NCBI GenBank assembly: GCA_900314495.1
Contig: OMVJ01000002.1
Coordinates: forward strand, 1-64,000
DNA length: 64,000 bases
Direction of reading: 5' to 3'
From: an uncultured Olsenella sp.
GTDB lineage: Bacteria; Actinomycetota; Coriobacteriia; Coriobacteriales; Atopobiaceae
Translations under genes and position numbers: made by a program
In this document: in pieces, positions 41,437 through 50,547 of the stretch
Layout of the letters: every line of letters starts with the position of its first letter
Position numbering within the stretch: position 1 is the stretch's first letter
The notes under the pieces: model-generated
Told to the model about the DNA's origin: nothing
What the model saw: the letters and a program-made list of their open reading frames with translations, nothing else
Databases searched by the model: none

Positions 41437-41976
41437 CTAGGAGTCCTCGTACAGGGCCACGCCCTTCTCCGTATCCTCCACAAGCAGGGCCCGCGGCTCG
41501 CCCGCTATGGCCCTGACCATGGCGAAGTCGCCCGTGCAGCCAGACAGGTGCAGGACGGCGACGGCCCAGCCCGCAAGCGGCTGGCCAATCAGGGCCCCGG
41601 CAACCAGGAGCGCCGCCGTCACGATGACCGAGGGCCCCAGCAGCACGCAGCAGAACTGCTTTCGAGGCAGGACCAGACCCTTGGCGGATGTGTAGAGCAT
41701 GCCCCAGCGGGCACCGAAGCCAACATGGGCACCCCTGCCACCGAAGAGCTTGAAGAGGCAGGCGTGAACCAGCTCGTGCACGGCGAGCGACGCCACGTAG
41801 GCCGCCGCCACGCACAGAAACCAGGCCACGCCGACGCCCCTGGGCGAAAGGAGACCCAGGGCGATGCCGGCCAGGCCCAGCGCGACGCCAGCGGCGAGGA
41901 TGATCCACCCCTGCACGGTCATGTCCCGCAGGAGGCTCTGGTCGTCCAGTATGTCTATGTCCGCGATTCGTCTCAT
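41437..41976 (-). CDS. DUF3267-type putative zinc metalloprotease, membrane
   Basis: A 179-residue membrane protein with about four helices and the zincin-like motif HELVH within SLAVHELVHACLFKLFGG. That motif and the following AHVGFGARWGMLYTSAKG match the DUF3267 (YhgN-like) family, thought to be site-2-protease-related, with no proven substrate. The ATG at 41976 follows AGGATTCACGG. It is a single gene divergent from the TRIC-type channel gene. A GTGCC/GGCAC hairpin lies downstream near 41390. Confidence 0.75.
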   Translation of the reverse strand: MRRIADIDILDDQSLLRDMTVQGWIILAAGVALGLAGIALGLLSPRGVGVAWFLCVAAAYVASLAVHELVHACLFKLFGGRGAHVGFGARWGMLYTSAKGLVLPRKQFCCVLLGPSVIVTAALLVAGALIGQPLAGWAVAVLHLSGCTGDFAMVRAIAGEPRALLVEDTEKGVALYEDS

Positions 41977-42067
41977 GCCGTGAATCCTAGCATGAACGCT
42001 CTGGCAAGGGCGGACCCGAGGCGCTACGCTAACGCTGCCAGTTGGCCAGCACCGGGAGGAGGCCTCC

Positions 42068-42823
42068 TTGTACGACCTGTTCTTCGTCGCTTCGGGCATA
42101 GACACCAGCCCCCTGGCTCTACCCCTGTGGCTTGACCTCGCCGCCGTCGCCGTCGGCTCCTTCTCGGGCGTGCTGTCCGCGCAGAAGAGGCACCTGGACC
42201 TGGTGGGCATGCTCGCCCTCTGCTTCTGCTGCGGGTTGGGCGGTGGCATCATCCGCGACGCCATCATGCAGGTCGGCAACGTGTACGTGCTCAACTCCAG
42301 GTGGGCCATCCCCGTCTCCATTGCCGCCGGCATCTTCGGCTTCGCCTTCCCCGGCATCTTCCACCGCTTCCCGCGCCTCTTCGAGTGGGTGGACGTGCTG
42401 TCCCTCGCGCTCTTCGTCGCAACCGGAACGGACAAGGCCATAGCCTACGAGCTCCACGCGTCGGCGTGCATCCTCATGGGCCTGCTCACGGGGGTGGGCG
42501 GCGGTGCCATACGCGACGTCTTCCTGGGCGAGGTCCCACGCATATTCAAGCGTGGCAACCTCTATGCCCTCTGCGCGGTGGCGGGGTCCATTGCCTACTA
42601 CGTGTGCATCGTGTTCCTGCGCCTGCGGCGGCCCTGGGCGGCGGCGGCCTCCGTCGTGGTGACGGTGGGCCTCAGGCAGCTCTCGCTCAGGTACAACATA
42701 CTCTCCCCCACGAGCGTGGACTTGACGCCGGGGGTCTCCAGGGAGGCGCGCAAGGTGGCGCACGAGGTGCGGCACGTCCGCCTCTACCACCACAAGCGCA
42801 CAAAAAACGGTACCAACGAGTAA
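42068..42823 (+). CDS. TRIC-type (UPF0126/YadS-like) cation channel family protein
   Basis: A 251-residue membrane protein with about seven helices and the internal duplication of the prokaryotic TRIC family. Each half carries a glycine motif followed by Arg-Asp: GLGGGIIRDAI and GVGGGAIRDVFLGEVP. Bacterial TRIC homologues form homotrimeric monovalent cation channels; the role in the cell is poorly known. The start is TTG at 42068, with GGGAGGAGG six bases upstream. A basic cytoplasmic tail of about 45 residues (REARKVAHEVRHVRLYHHK) follows the last helix. It is monocistronic, just before metG. Confidence 0.88.
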   Translation: MYDLFFVASGIDTSPLALPLWLDLAAVAVGSFSGVLSAQKRHLDLVGMLALCFCCGLGGGIIRDAIMQVGNVYVLNSRWAIPVSIAAGIFGFAFPGIFHRFPRLFEWVDVLSLALFVATGTDKAIAYELHASACILMGLLTGVGGGAIRDVFLGEVPRIFKRGNLYALCAVAGSIAYYVCIVFLRLRRPWAAAASVVVTVGLRQLSLRYNILSPTSVDLTPGVSREARKVAHEVRHVRLYHHKRTKNGTNE

Positions 42824-42871
42824 CAAGACCACAAGAGCACCACTTGCACGGCATGCGAGGAGCGGCGTTTG

Positions 42872-42880
42872 TGGGATAAT
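42872..42880 (+). promoter_or_regulatory. Extended -10 promoter of metG
   Basis: TGGGATAAT combines a TGn extension with GATAAT (five of six bases). The predicted start near 42887 gives a leader of about 50 bases. No -35 of note. Confidence 0.45.
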
Positions 42881-42937
42881 CGGCCACGTTCCACAGGTGC
42901 CGCCAGCGTGCGGCAAACAGCAGACAAGGACCCTTGC

Positions 42938-44965
42938 ATGTCTTCTGAGGTTTCCATGGAAAGCCGTCCGACCTTCCCCCACCGCGCCGTTATCACGGGC
43001 GGCATGCCCTACGGCAACAAGAACCTGCACTTCGGCCACATTGGCGGCGTCTTCGTTCCCGCCGACTTCTTCGCGCGCTTCCTGCGCGACCGCATCGGCG
43101 CGCAGAACGTGGTGTTCGTCTCGGGCACCGACTGCTACGGCTCGCCCATCATGGAGGGCTACCGCAAGAAGGTCGAGGGCGAGGGCTACCAGGGAACCAT
43201 CACGGACTACGTGGAGGGCAACCACAACGACCAGCTGCGCGCCCTCAACAAGTACGGCATCAGCCTCAACCTGTACGCAGGCTCCGGTCTGGAGCCCGCG
43301 AAGAAGTTCCACGCGGACCTCACCGCGGAGGTGCTGAAGCGCCTGTACGACCGCGGCTACCTGCACAAGATGAGCACCCGCCAGTTCTTTGACGTGAAGG
43401 CGGGCCAGTTCCTGAACGGCCGGCAGGTCATAGGCAGGTGCCCCGTGCGCGGCTGCAAGTCCGAGAAGGCCTATGCGGACGAGTGCGACCTCGGCCATCA
43501 GTTTGACCCGGAGGAGCTGATCGAGCCCGTCTCTCAGCTCACCGGTACCACGCCCGAGCTGCGCCCCGTTGACAACTGGTACTTCGACCTGCCCGCCTTC
43601 CAGAAGACGCTCGAGGAGCTCATGGACGAGTGGGACATGGACGAGCAGGTACGCTCCATCGTGACCAAGACCGTGCGCGAGTCGCTTGCGGCCCCCGTCA
43701 TCTACATCCAGAGCAAGTTCCGCGAGGGCTTCGACGCCGCGGAGGGCAAGCTGCCCGCCCACACCGTTCACGAGGCCGAAGGAAACCAGCAGTCCTTCAG
43801 CGTGGAGTTCCGGGACTGGAAGGACCGCGACGCCGCGCGAGAGGTGCTGGAGGCCGCCGGCGTGCGCTTCCGCACCGGCAAGACCCTGCTGCCCTTCCGC
43901 ATCACGGGCAACATTGACTGGGGCGTTCCCGCACCGGACCTTGCCGACGTGCGCGACCGCACCGTCTGGTGCTGGCCGGAGTCCCTGTGGGCGCCAATCA
44001 GCTTCGTTCAGACGGCCCTTGCCACGGCGCCGGAGGGCACCTACAGCTCCACGGACTGGCGCGACTGGTGGTGCGCGGACGACGCCAAGGTGTACCAGTT
44101 CATTGGCCAGGACAACATCTACTTCTACTGCACGGCGCAGCCCGCCCTGTGGGAGGCGCTGGACTGGGGCCTCTTCCAGGACACGCCCATAGCTAACTAC
44201 CACATACTGTTCATGAACAAGAAGGCCTCCAGCTCCGGCAAGATCAAGCCGCCCATGGCCGAGGAGCTGCTAGACTACTACACGCCGGAGCAGCTGCGCT
44301 GCCACTGGCTGTCCTTGGGACTGGACCAGAAGGCCGTGTCCTTCTCGCCCAAGGCGTTTGACACCAGCGTGAGCCACAAGGACAAGAAGACCGGCCAGGA
44401 GGTGCTGGTCAAGGACGACCCGCGCGTGGTTGACCCGGCCCTCAAGGAGTCCGCCTTCCTCACCAACATCTTCAACCGACTGGCACGCAGCTGCTTCTAC
44501 GGCGCACAGAACGCCTGCGGCGGCCACCTGCCCGCGGTGGAGGCGGACGCGGACGTGATTGACGCCTGCACCAAGGGCACGCTGGAGTACGAGCGAGCCG
44601 CCTACCTCTTTGACGCGCACGGCGCGCTGGCGGTGGCGGAGACCTTCTGCCGCGACGCCAACAAGCGCTGGGGCGACGAGTCCAAGGCGGCCAAGGGCGA
44701 CGACGAGGCCTACGCGCACGCCCTGGCCAACGCCTTCGCGGCCCTGCGCACCGTCACGCTGCTCATGCACCCCGCGGCACCCTTTGGCTGCGAGAAGATC
44801 TGCGAGCACTTTGCGTTTGACCCCGTGGCCTTCTTCAGCTGGGACAACGCGTTCAAGACGCCTGCCCAGCTGGCTGCCGACGCGGGCGAGAGGCCCGAGG
44901 AGCATGCCCTGGTGGAGCTTCCGCCCCGCACGGACTTCTTCCAGAAGCTGCCCCACCAGAAGTAA
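42938..44965 (+). CDS. metG: Methionyl-tRNA synthetase, divergent KMSKS loop
   Basis: A 675-residue class I synthetase of the MetRS type. The first signature is HFGHIGG (31-37), followed by FVSGTDCYGSPI, a zinc knuckle around GRCPVRGCKSEKAYADECD and the NWYFDLPAFQ stretch. Further on are WGVPAPDLADVRDRTVWCWPESLWAP and FIGQDNIYFYC. The usual KMSKS is replaced by KKASSSG (428-434), after HILFMN. The second half is an anticodon-binding helical domain, without a C-terminal tRNA-binding OB domain. The ATG at 42938 has AAGGACCC upstream, and an intrinsic terminator follows. I am confident it is MetRS-like. Whether it is the housekeeping enzyme depends on there being no second metG in the genome. 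Confidence 0.88.
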   Translation: MSSEVSMESRPTFPHRAVITGGMPYGNKNLHFGHIGGVFVPADFFARFLRDRIGAQNVVFVSGTDCYGSPIMEGYRKKVEGEGYQGTITDYVEGNHNDQLRALNKYGISLNLYAGSGLEPAKKFHADLTAEVLKRLYDRGYLHKMSTRQFFDVKAGQFLNGRQVIGRCPVRGCKSEKAYADECDLGHQFDPEELIEPVSQLTGTTPELRPVDNWYFDLPAFQKTLEELMDEWDMDEQVRSIVTKTVRESLAAPVIYIQSKFREGFDAAEGKLPAHTVHEAEGNQQSFSVEFRDWKDRDAAREVLEAAGVRFRTGKTLLPFRITGNIDWGVPAPDLADVRDRTVWCWPESLWAPISFVQTALATAPEGTYSSTDWRDWWCADDAKVYQFIGQDNIYFYCTAQPALWEALDWGLFQDTPIANYHILFMNKKASSSGKIKPPMAEELLDYYTPEQLRCHWLSLGLDQKAVSFSPKAFDTSVSHKDKKTGQEVLVKDDPRVVDPALKESAFLTNIFNRLARSCFYGAQNACGGHLPAVEADADVIDACTKGTLEYERAAYLFDAHGALAVAETFCRDANKRWGDESKAAKGDDEAYAHALANAFAALRTVTLLMHPAAPFGCEKICEHFAFDPVAFFSWDNAFKTPAQLAADAGERPEEHALVELPPRTDFFQKLPHQK

Positions 44966-45008
44966 CACGCGGCCCGAAGGCATGGCCCTGGCACCAAGTT
45001 CACACCCT

Positions 45009-45046
45009 CGCCCCGGACGGCACGTGCGTCGTTCGGGGCGTTTTTT
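45009..45046 (+). terminator. Intrinsic terminator of metG
   Basis: Arms CGCCCCG (45009-45015) and CGGGGCG (45034-45040), with further inner pairing, are followed by six T residues (45041-45046). It is 44 bases after the metG stop and just before the next ribosome site. Confidence 0.93.
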
Positions 45047-45063
45047 CTCACCTAGGAGGAACC

Positions 45064-45912
45064 GTGGCACCCGTCCAACCCCAGCTGCACTTCCCCAGCC
45101 CCTACCTGTTGCCCACCGCGGCGCTGACGCGAGCCCTGTGCGTCGCCATGCCCGACGGGGCGCAGATTGCCACCTTCGTGTACGGCGCGCAAGATCCCGC
45201 AGCCACCACCCCCGTCTTGCTGCTGCACGGCAACGGGGAGGAGCACGGAATCTTCGGGCAGGTAATAGACGCTGCGGTGCGCGCCGGCCACACCGTGGTG
45301 GCCCCCGACAGCCGCGGGCAGGGCAAGTCCACCCGCGGCACGGCTCCCCTCACCTACGAGCTCATGGCGGAGGACGCGCTGCGCGTGCTGGACGCGCTTG
45401 GCGTGACGCGCGCCCACGTGCTGGGCTTCTCCGACGGGGGCATAGAGGCGCTGCTCATGGCCCGCGACCACGGCAACCGCGTGGCGACCCTTGTTGCGGA
45501 GGGTGCCAACCTGACGCCGGAGGGCGTGCTGGACGAGGACGGCGGACTCCTTGACGCGCGCCGGGCGCTGGACGCCTGGGCGGACTATTGGGAAGGTTCG
45601 GACGCGCCCGGCGCGGTGGACGTTGCGCTGCTGACCCCCACCCCGGAAGAGGCCCGCCACACCTCCGAGCTGCTGCGGCTGATGGAGGTTGAGCCGCACA
45701 TAGAGGCTGCTTCGCTCGGGCGCATCACCTGCCCGACCACGGTGCTGGTGGGTGAGTTCGACATGATTGACCCCGCGCAGACGCGCGCCATTTGCGATTC
45801 CATTCCGGGCGCGGTGCTTGAGATCGTGCCGGGGTGCGGCCACACGCTGCCCAAGGAGGCGCCGGACGCGGTGGCGGGTTGCCTGCTGCGCACCATCGCC
45901 CGCTGCGCGTAG
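45064..45912 (+). CDS. Alpha/beta-fold hydrolase
   Basis: A 282-residue alpha/beta hydrolase. The oxyanion-hole strand is LLLHGNGEEH, the nucleophile elbow GFSDGG (Ser), the acid is likely Asp in LVGEFDMID, and the His is in PGCGHTLPKEAP. PDSRGQGKSTR is the conserved strand after the first helix. The fold is certain but the substrate is not; esters, lactones or peptides are all possible. It starts with GTG at 45064, five bases after AGGAGG. It appears to depend on read-through or on an unseen promoter, because the metG terminator is only 18 bases upstream. Confidence 0.85.
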   Translation: MAPVQPQLHFPSPYLLPTAALTRALCVAMPDGAQIATFVYGAQDPAATTPVLLLHGNGEEHGIFGQVIDAAVRAGHTVVAPDSRGQGKSTRGTAPLTYELMAEDALRVLDALGVTRAHVLGFSDGGIEALLMARDHGNRVATLVAEGANLTPEGVLDEDGGLLDARRALDAWADYWEGSDAPGAVDVALLTPTPEEARHTSELLRLMEVEPHIEAASLGRITCPTTVLVGEFDMIDPAQTRAICDSIPGAVLEIVPGCGHTLPKEAPDAVAGCLLRTIARCA

Positions 45913-45966
45913 CTGCGCACAACTCCGCTAGTTGCGGGCAACTGTGCACAAATAAGCTGATTCCTG

Positions 45967-46002
45967 TAGGTACTTGACGATTATTCGTTAGGTACCTAGG
46001 AT
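45967..46002 (+). promoter_or_regulatory. Promoter and probable operator of the marR-ABC exporter operon
   Basis: TTGACG (45974-45979) and TAGGAT (45997-46002) are 17 bases apart. A perfect palindrome TAGGTACCTA (45989-45998) overlaps the -10, and its half TAGGTAC occurs also at 45967-45973, flanking the -35. This is the layout expected for a MarR autorepressor. The predicted start, near 46009, lies past the first in-frame ATG (46007), which supports translation from the next ATG. Confidence 0.65.
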
Positions 46003-46039
46003 TCTTATGGCAAACGTGATTGGCAAAAGAAAGGAATCA

Positions 46040-46519
46040 ATGTTTGACGCGGTCTGCACGCAGGGCCCCCAGCTCAGCATCGAGCATGACGTCCTGCATG
46101 ACTTTGGCTTCTTCGGCCATTACCTGCACGTCCACGCAGGCGGCCGAAGCGGCATGCGGCACATCCTCACGCGACTCCTGTGCGCCGGGGGGCGCCTGTC
46201 GCAGAGGGAGATACAGGAGGTCTCTGGCGTCAGTTCCGCCGCGCTGTCAGAGACGCTTGGCAAGCTGGAGGCGCGGGGCCTGGTGGAGAAGACCGTCTCT
46301 GAGGACGACGCCCGCCAACGCGACATCGCGCTCACGAGCGCTGGCAAGGCGCGCGCGGAGGAGTTCCTCAAGGAGAAGCGTGCCTTCGAGCAAACCTGCC
46401 TGGCCCCGCTGACGGGCGAGGAGCGGCAGCAGCTGCTGGACATGCTTGACCGAGTGGTGAGTCACTGGAAGAGGCTGGAAGAGGAAATGCCAGCCAACGT
46501 AGAAGAGAGGGGGATGTAG
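46040..46519 (+). CDS. MarR-family transcriptional regulator
   Basis: A 159-residue MarR protein with the winged helix SQREIQEVSGVSSAALSETLGKLEARGLVEK and wing SEDDARQRDIALTSAGKA. I chose the ATG at 46040, which has AAAGGAATC upstream and lies beyond the predicted transcription start; an ATG at 46007 in the same frame would need leaderless translation. Its stop codon TAG touches the GTG of the first ABC subunit, so regulator and exporter are coupled. It probably represses the operon and responds to a compound that the exporter removes. Confidence 0.9.
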   Translation: MFDAVCTQGPQLSIEHDVLHDFGFFGHYLHVHAGGRSGMRHILTRLLCAGGRLSQREIQEVSGVSSAALSETLGKLEARGLVEKTVSEDDARQRDIALTSAGKARAEEFLKEKRAFEQTCLAPLTGEERQQLLDMLDRVVSHWKRLEEEMPANVEERGM

Positions 46520-48424
46520 GTGGCACAGAAGTTCACAGAGGAAGAGAAGGCCGCCATCGCACGCGAGCAGGTGGTGGAGAGCCACCAGCGCACGGGCGGG
46601 GGCAAGGACCTCACGCTTGGGGAAATCTTCCACACCCTGGGGCAGAGCGTCAGGGAATACAAGAAGCTGTCACTGCTGACGCCCGTTCTCATCATTGGTG
46701 AGGTCGTCATCGAGTGCATCATCCCCTTCATCACGGCGCAGCTCATCGACGAGCTGAACGCCGGCGCAGACATGAGCCGCATCGGCTACTACAGCCTGAT
46801 CCTCATCATCCTCGCCCTCGTGTCGCTCGCATGCGGCGCCAGTGCGGGCATCACCTGCTCCGTCGCGGCCACGGGCTTCGCAAAGAACCTGCGGCACGAC
46901 ATGTTCCAGAACATCCAGCGGTTCTCGTTCTCCAACATAGACCGCTTCTCAACCAGCTCGCTGGTGACCCGCCTCACCACGGACACCAACAACGTGCAGA
47001 TGGCGTACATGATGATCATCCGCGTGGCCATAAGGAGCCCCATGATGCTGGTATTCGCCATCGTCATGGCCTTCGTCACCGGCGGCTCCATGGCCGTGGT
47101 GTACGTGGTCGTGTCCATCATCCTGGGCTTCCTGCTGATCTTCATCGCCGTGAAGGTCATGCCCATGTTCAAGCGCATCTTCAAGAAGTACGACCGCCTG
47201 AACGACTCCGTGGAGGAGAACGTCTCCGGCATCCGCGTGGTCAAGGGCTTCGTGCGCGAGGAGTACGAGAAGCAGAAGTTCAACGCGGCGTCCGGCGCCC
47301 TCTACCACGACTTCGTGCACGTGGAGCGCATCCTTGCCTTCAACATGCCGCTCATGTCGCTGGCAATCGACACGGTGTACACCTTCGTCATCTTCTTCGG
47401 CTCGCGCGCCATCGTCCAGTCCGCCGGCACCGCCATGCAGGTGGGCCAGCTCTCCGCCCTCATCACCTACGGCTTCTCCATGCTCATCAGCCTCATGATG
47501 TTCTCCATGATCTTCGTCATGGTCACCATGTCGGAGGAGAGCGCCCGCCGCATCTGCGAGGTCATCCGCGAGCAGCCGGACCTGGCCAACCCGCAGGAGC
47601 CCCTCACCAGCGTGGCCGACGGCTCCATCGACTTCGACCACGTGAGCTTCGAGTACTCCGCGGACGCGGAGCGCATGGCCCTCACGGACGTGGACCTGCA
47701 CATCAAGAGTGGCGAGGTCATTGGCATCATCGGCGGCACGGGCTCGTCCAAGTCCACGCTGGTGCAGCTGATCAGCCGCCTGTACGACGTGACGGAGGGC
47801 TCCGTGAAGGTGGGTGGCCACGACGTGCGCGAGTACGACCTTGACACCCTGCGCGACAAGGTGGCCATGGTGCTGCAGAGGAATGTCCTCTTCACGGGCA
47901 CCATCAAGGACAACCTGCGCTGGGGCGACCCCAACGCCACCGACGAGGAGCTGGTGGAGGCCTGCAAGCTTGCCCAGGCGGACGAGTTCATCCAGCTCTT
48001 CCCCGACAAGTACGACACCATGATCACCCAGGGCGGCACCAACGTCTCCGGCGGCCAGAAGCAGCGCCTGTGCATTGCGCGCGCCCTGCTCAAGAGGCCC
48101 AAGATCCTGATTCTGGACGACTCCAGCAGCGCCGTGGACACCAAGACGGACAAGCTCATTCGCCAGGGCTTCAGGAGCTTCATCCCCGAGACCACCAAGA
48201 TCATCATCGCCCAGCGCACCAGCTCCGTGGAGGACGCGGACCGCATCGTGGTCATGGACGACGGCCGCATCAGCGCCATTGGCACCCACGAGGAGCTGCT
48301 GCGCACAAGCGACATCTACCGGGAGACCTACACCTCGCAGAACAAGCAGTCCCACGACGTGGAGATGGGGTCGATGGCAAGCGGGGCATCCGCCACCAAG
48401 GAGGGGGTGAGCGACCATGAGTAA
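46520..48424 (+). CDS. ABC multidrug-type exporter, subunit with degenerate ATPase site
   Basis: A 634-residue half-transporter with six transmembrane helices (about 55-340) fused to an ATPase domain. Walker A is GGTGSSKS (near 405-412) and the signature NVSGGQKQR is good. Walker B reads LILDDSSSAVD, with Asp where the catalytic Glu should be, and the switch position is Gln (IIAQRTSS) instead of His. These changes mark the non-catalytic half of a heterodimeric exporter such as TM287/288 or BmrCD. It starts with GTG at 46520 and overlaps the next gene by 8 bases. The substrate is unknown; drug or lipid export is typical of the family. Confidence 0.92.
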   Translation: MAQKFTEEEKAAIAREQVVESHQRTGGGKDLTLGEIFHTLGQSVREYKKLSLLTPVLIIGEVVIECIIPFITAQLIDELNAGADMSRIGYYSLILIILALVSLACGASAGITCSVAATGFAKNLRHDMFQNIQRFSFSNIDRFSTSSLVTRLTTDTNNVQMAYMMIIRVAIRSPMMLVFAIVMAFVTGGSMAVVYVVVSIILGFLLIFIAVKVMPMFKRIFKKYDRLNDSVEENVSGIRVVKGFVREEYEKQKFNAASGALYHDFVHVERILAFNMPLMSLAIDTVYTFVIFFGSRAIVQSAGTAMQVGQLSALITYGFSMLISLMMFSMIFVMVTMSEESARRICEVIREQPDLANPQEPLTSVADGSIDFDHVSFEYSADAERMALTDVDLHIKSGEVIGIIGGTGSSKSTLVQLISRLYDVTEGSVKVGGHDVREYDLDTLRDKVAMVLQRNVLFTGTIKDNLRWGDPNATDEELVEACKLAQADEFIQLFPDKYDTMITQGGTNVSGGQKQRLCIARALLKRPKILILDDSSSAVDTKTDKLIRQGFRSFIPETTKIIIAQRTSSVEDADRIVVMDDGRISAIGTHEELLRTSDIYRETYTSQNKQSHDVEMGSMASGASATKEGVSDHE

Positions 48425-50411
48425 CGCAACCAACGCCAGGGGCATCCAGGCGATCAAGAACGACAAGGCCCGCCTGAAGGACGCACCGGAGCCCGGCGCG
48501 TCCGGCAACGGCAAGGGGCGCGGCGCAGCCAACCCCATGCAGGTGCTGCGCGGCACCATCAAGCTGGTCTTCACCTTCTACCCCGTCATGCTCGTCATCA
48601 TGATCGCAACCATCGCCCTGGCTGCCATCCTCACCTCCCTGCCGTCCGTCTTCATGCAGCGCGCCATCGACGTCATAGGCCGCTACTGGCAGGCCGGCAA
48701 CTGGAACGCCGCCGTGCGGGAGCTTGTGCCCATCGTGCTGCAGCTCATTGGCGTGTACGCGGTGGCCATCGGCTGCAACGTGGCGCAGACGCAGCTCGCC
48801 GCCGTCATCACCCAGGGCACCCTCATGCAGGTGCGCAACAAGATGTTCGACCACATGGAGGACCTGCCGATTGGCTACTTCGACAGGAACGCCCACGGCG
48901 ACATCATGAGCCACTACACCAACGACGTGGACACCCTGCGCCAGCTCATAAGCCAGGCCCTTCCCAACCTGCTGACCATGTTCCTGCAGATGCTCTTCAC
49001 CCTCTGCATCATGGTCTGGTACTCCGTGAACCTCTCGCTTGTCGTGCTGGCCATCGTGGCCTTCATGGCCTGGCTGGTGAGGTTCATGGGCGGCAAGTCG
49101 GCCCACTTCTTCCTGGCGCAGCAGGTCACCCTGGCAAAGGAGGAGGGCTTCGTCGAGGAGGCCATGAACGGCCAGAAGGTCATCAAGGTCTTCACCCACG
49201 AGGCCGCCGAGCAGGAGCAGTTCGACAAGGTCAACGAGGAGCTCTTCCAGGCATCAAAGAACGCCAACATCTACGGCAACACCATGGGCCCCATCCTCAT
49301 GAACCTGGGCAACGTGGCCTACGTGCTGGTGGCACTTGCCGGCGGAATCATGCTGGCCCTGGGCACGCCCAACCTCGCGATTTCCGGCATGGTGCTGGGC
49401 ATAGACATCGTGGTGCCCTACCTCAACCTCACCAAGCGCTTCGCCGGCTCCATCGGACAGGTGTCGCAGCAAATCAACTTCGTGGTCATGGGCCTGGCCG
49501 GTGCCGAGCGCATCTTCACCCTGCTGGACCAGATCCCCGAGAGCGACGAGGGCTACGTCACGCTCACCAACATGAAGATGGAGGGCGGCGAGCTCGTCCC
49601 CACCACCGACCGCACGGACATGTGGGCTTGGAAGCACCCCCACACCGACACCAGCAAGCTCACGGACTACCAGCCCCTCCGCGGTGACGTCGTCCTGGAG
49701 CACGTCAGCTTTGGCTACGTGCCCGACCACGAGGTCCTGCACGACATCAACATCCACGCGACCCCCGGACAGAAGGTTGCCTTCGTCGGCGCGACCGGTG
49801 CCGGCAAGACTACCATCACCAACCTCATCAACCGCTTCTACGACATCTCCGACGGCAAGATCCGCTACGACGGCATCAACATCGAGAAGATCAGGAAGGC
49901 GGACCTGCGCCAGTCGCTGGGCATCGTCCTCCAGGACGTGAACCTCTTCACCGGCACGGTCATGGACAACATCCGCTACGGCCGTCTGGACGCCACGGAC
50001 GAGGAGTGCATTGCCGCGGCCAAGCTGACAGGTGCCCATTCCTTCATCGAGCGCCTGCCGCAGGGCTACGAGACCTGGCTCACGGACAACGCGGAGTCCC
50101 TCTCGCAGGGCCAGCGCCAGCTCCTCTCCATCGCCCGCGCCGCCGTCGCCGACCCGCCGGTCATGATTCTGGACGAGGCCACGAGCTCCATCGACACCCG
50201 CACCGAGCAGATCGTCCAGCGCGGCATGGACGCCCTGATGGAGGGCCGCACCACGTTCGTGATTGCCCACCGCCTCTCCACGGTCCGAAACTCCGACATG
50301 ATCATCGTCCTGGACCACGGCCGCATCATCGAGCGCGGCACGCACGACGAGCTCATCGCCAAGAAGGGCACCTACTACCAGCTGTACACCGGCGCATTCG
50401 AGCTGGAGTAG
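48417..50411 (+). CDS. ABC multidrug-type exporter, subunit with catalytic ATPase site
   Basis: A 664-residue partner of the preceding half-transporter. Six helices (about 45-370) precede an ATPase domain with Walker A GATGAGKTT, Walker B VMILDEATSSID with the catalytic Glu, and switch His in IAHRLST. The signature is LSQGQ rather than LSGGQ. In a heterodimer this altered signature faces the degenerate Walker B of the partner, so both defects fall in the same non-consensus site. An insert around residues 375-420 (GGELVPTTDRTDMWAWKHPH) lengthens the linker before the ATPase domain. Start ATG overlaps the upstream stop. Confidence 0.93.
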   Translation: MSNATNARGIQAIKNDKARLKDAPEPGASGNGKGRGAANPMQVLRGTIKLVFTFYPVMLVIMIATIALAAILTSLPSVFMQRAIDVIGRYWQAGNWNAAVRELVPIVLQLIGVYAVAIGCNVAQTQLAAVITQGTLMQVRNKMFDHMEDLPIGYFDRNAHGDIMSHYTNDVDTLRQLISQALPNLLTMFLQMLFTLCIMVWYSVNLSLVVLAIVAFMAWLVRFMGGKSAHFFLAQQVTLAKEEGFVEEAMNGQKVIKVFTHEAAEQEQFDKVNEELFQASKNANIYGNTMGPILMNLGNVAYVLVALAGGIMLALGTPNLAISGMVLGIDIVVPYLNLTKRFAGSIGQVSQQINFVVMGLAGAERIFTLLDQIPESDEGYVTLTNMKMEGGELVPTTDRTDMWAWKHPHTDTSKLTDYQPLRGDVVLEHVSFGYVPDHEVLHDINIHATPGQKVAFVGATGAGKTTITNLINRFYDISDGKIRYDGINIEKIRKADLRQSLGIVLQDVNLFTGTVMDNIRYGRLDATDEECIAAAKLTGAHSFIERLPQGYETWLTDNAESLSQGQRQLLSIARAAVADPPVMILDEATSSIDTRTEQIVQRGMDALMEGRTTFVIAHRLSTVRNSDMIIVLDHGRIIERGTHDELIAKKGTYYQLYTGAFELE

Positions 50412-50465
50412 CCGCCGACGCCACGCGCTCGCGGCCGCCGCGCGCAATACGAACATCCGACCAAT

Positions 50466-50498
50466 TTGGGGAGCCCAGTCGTACGACGGGCTCCCCAA
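50466..50498 (+). terminator. Hairpin after the ABC exporter operon
   Basis: Perfect 11-bp arms TTGGGGAGCCC (50466-50476) and GGGCTCCCCAA (50488-50498). No T-tract follows on the plus strand. Position and stability suggest a terminator or 3' end. A TATGAT hexamer (50503-50508) just after it could be the -10 of the next gene. Confidence 0.5.
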
Positions 50499-50547
50499 CC
50501 CGTATGATGGGTACTCACGACAAAGGAGCAGGGGCAAGGAGGTCCGC

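Noticed and set aside
42119-44203. A 694-codon minus-strand open frame across the TRIC-type gene and metG
   Set aside because: It covers two well-supported plus-strand genes and has low-complexity, domain-free composition.
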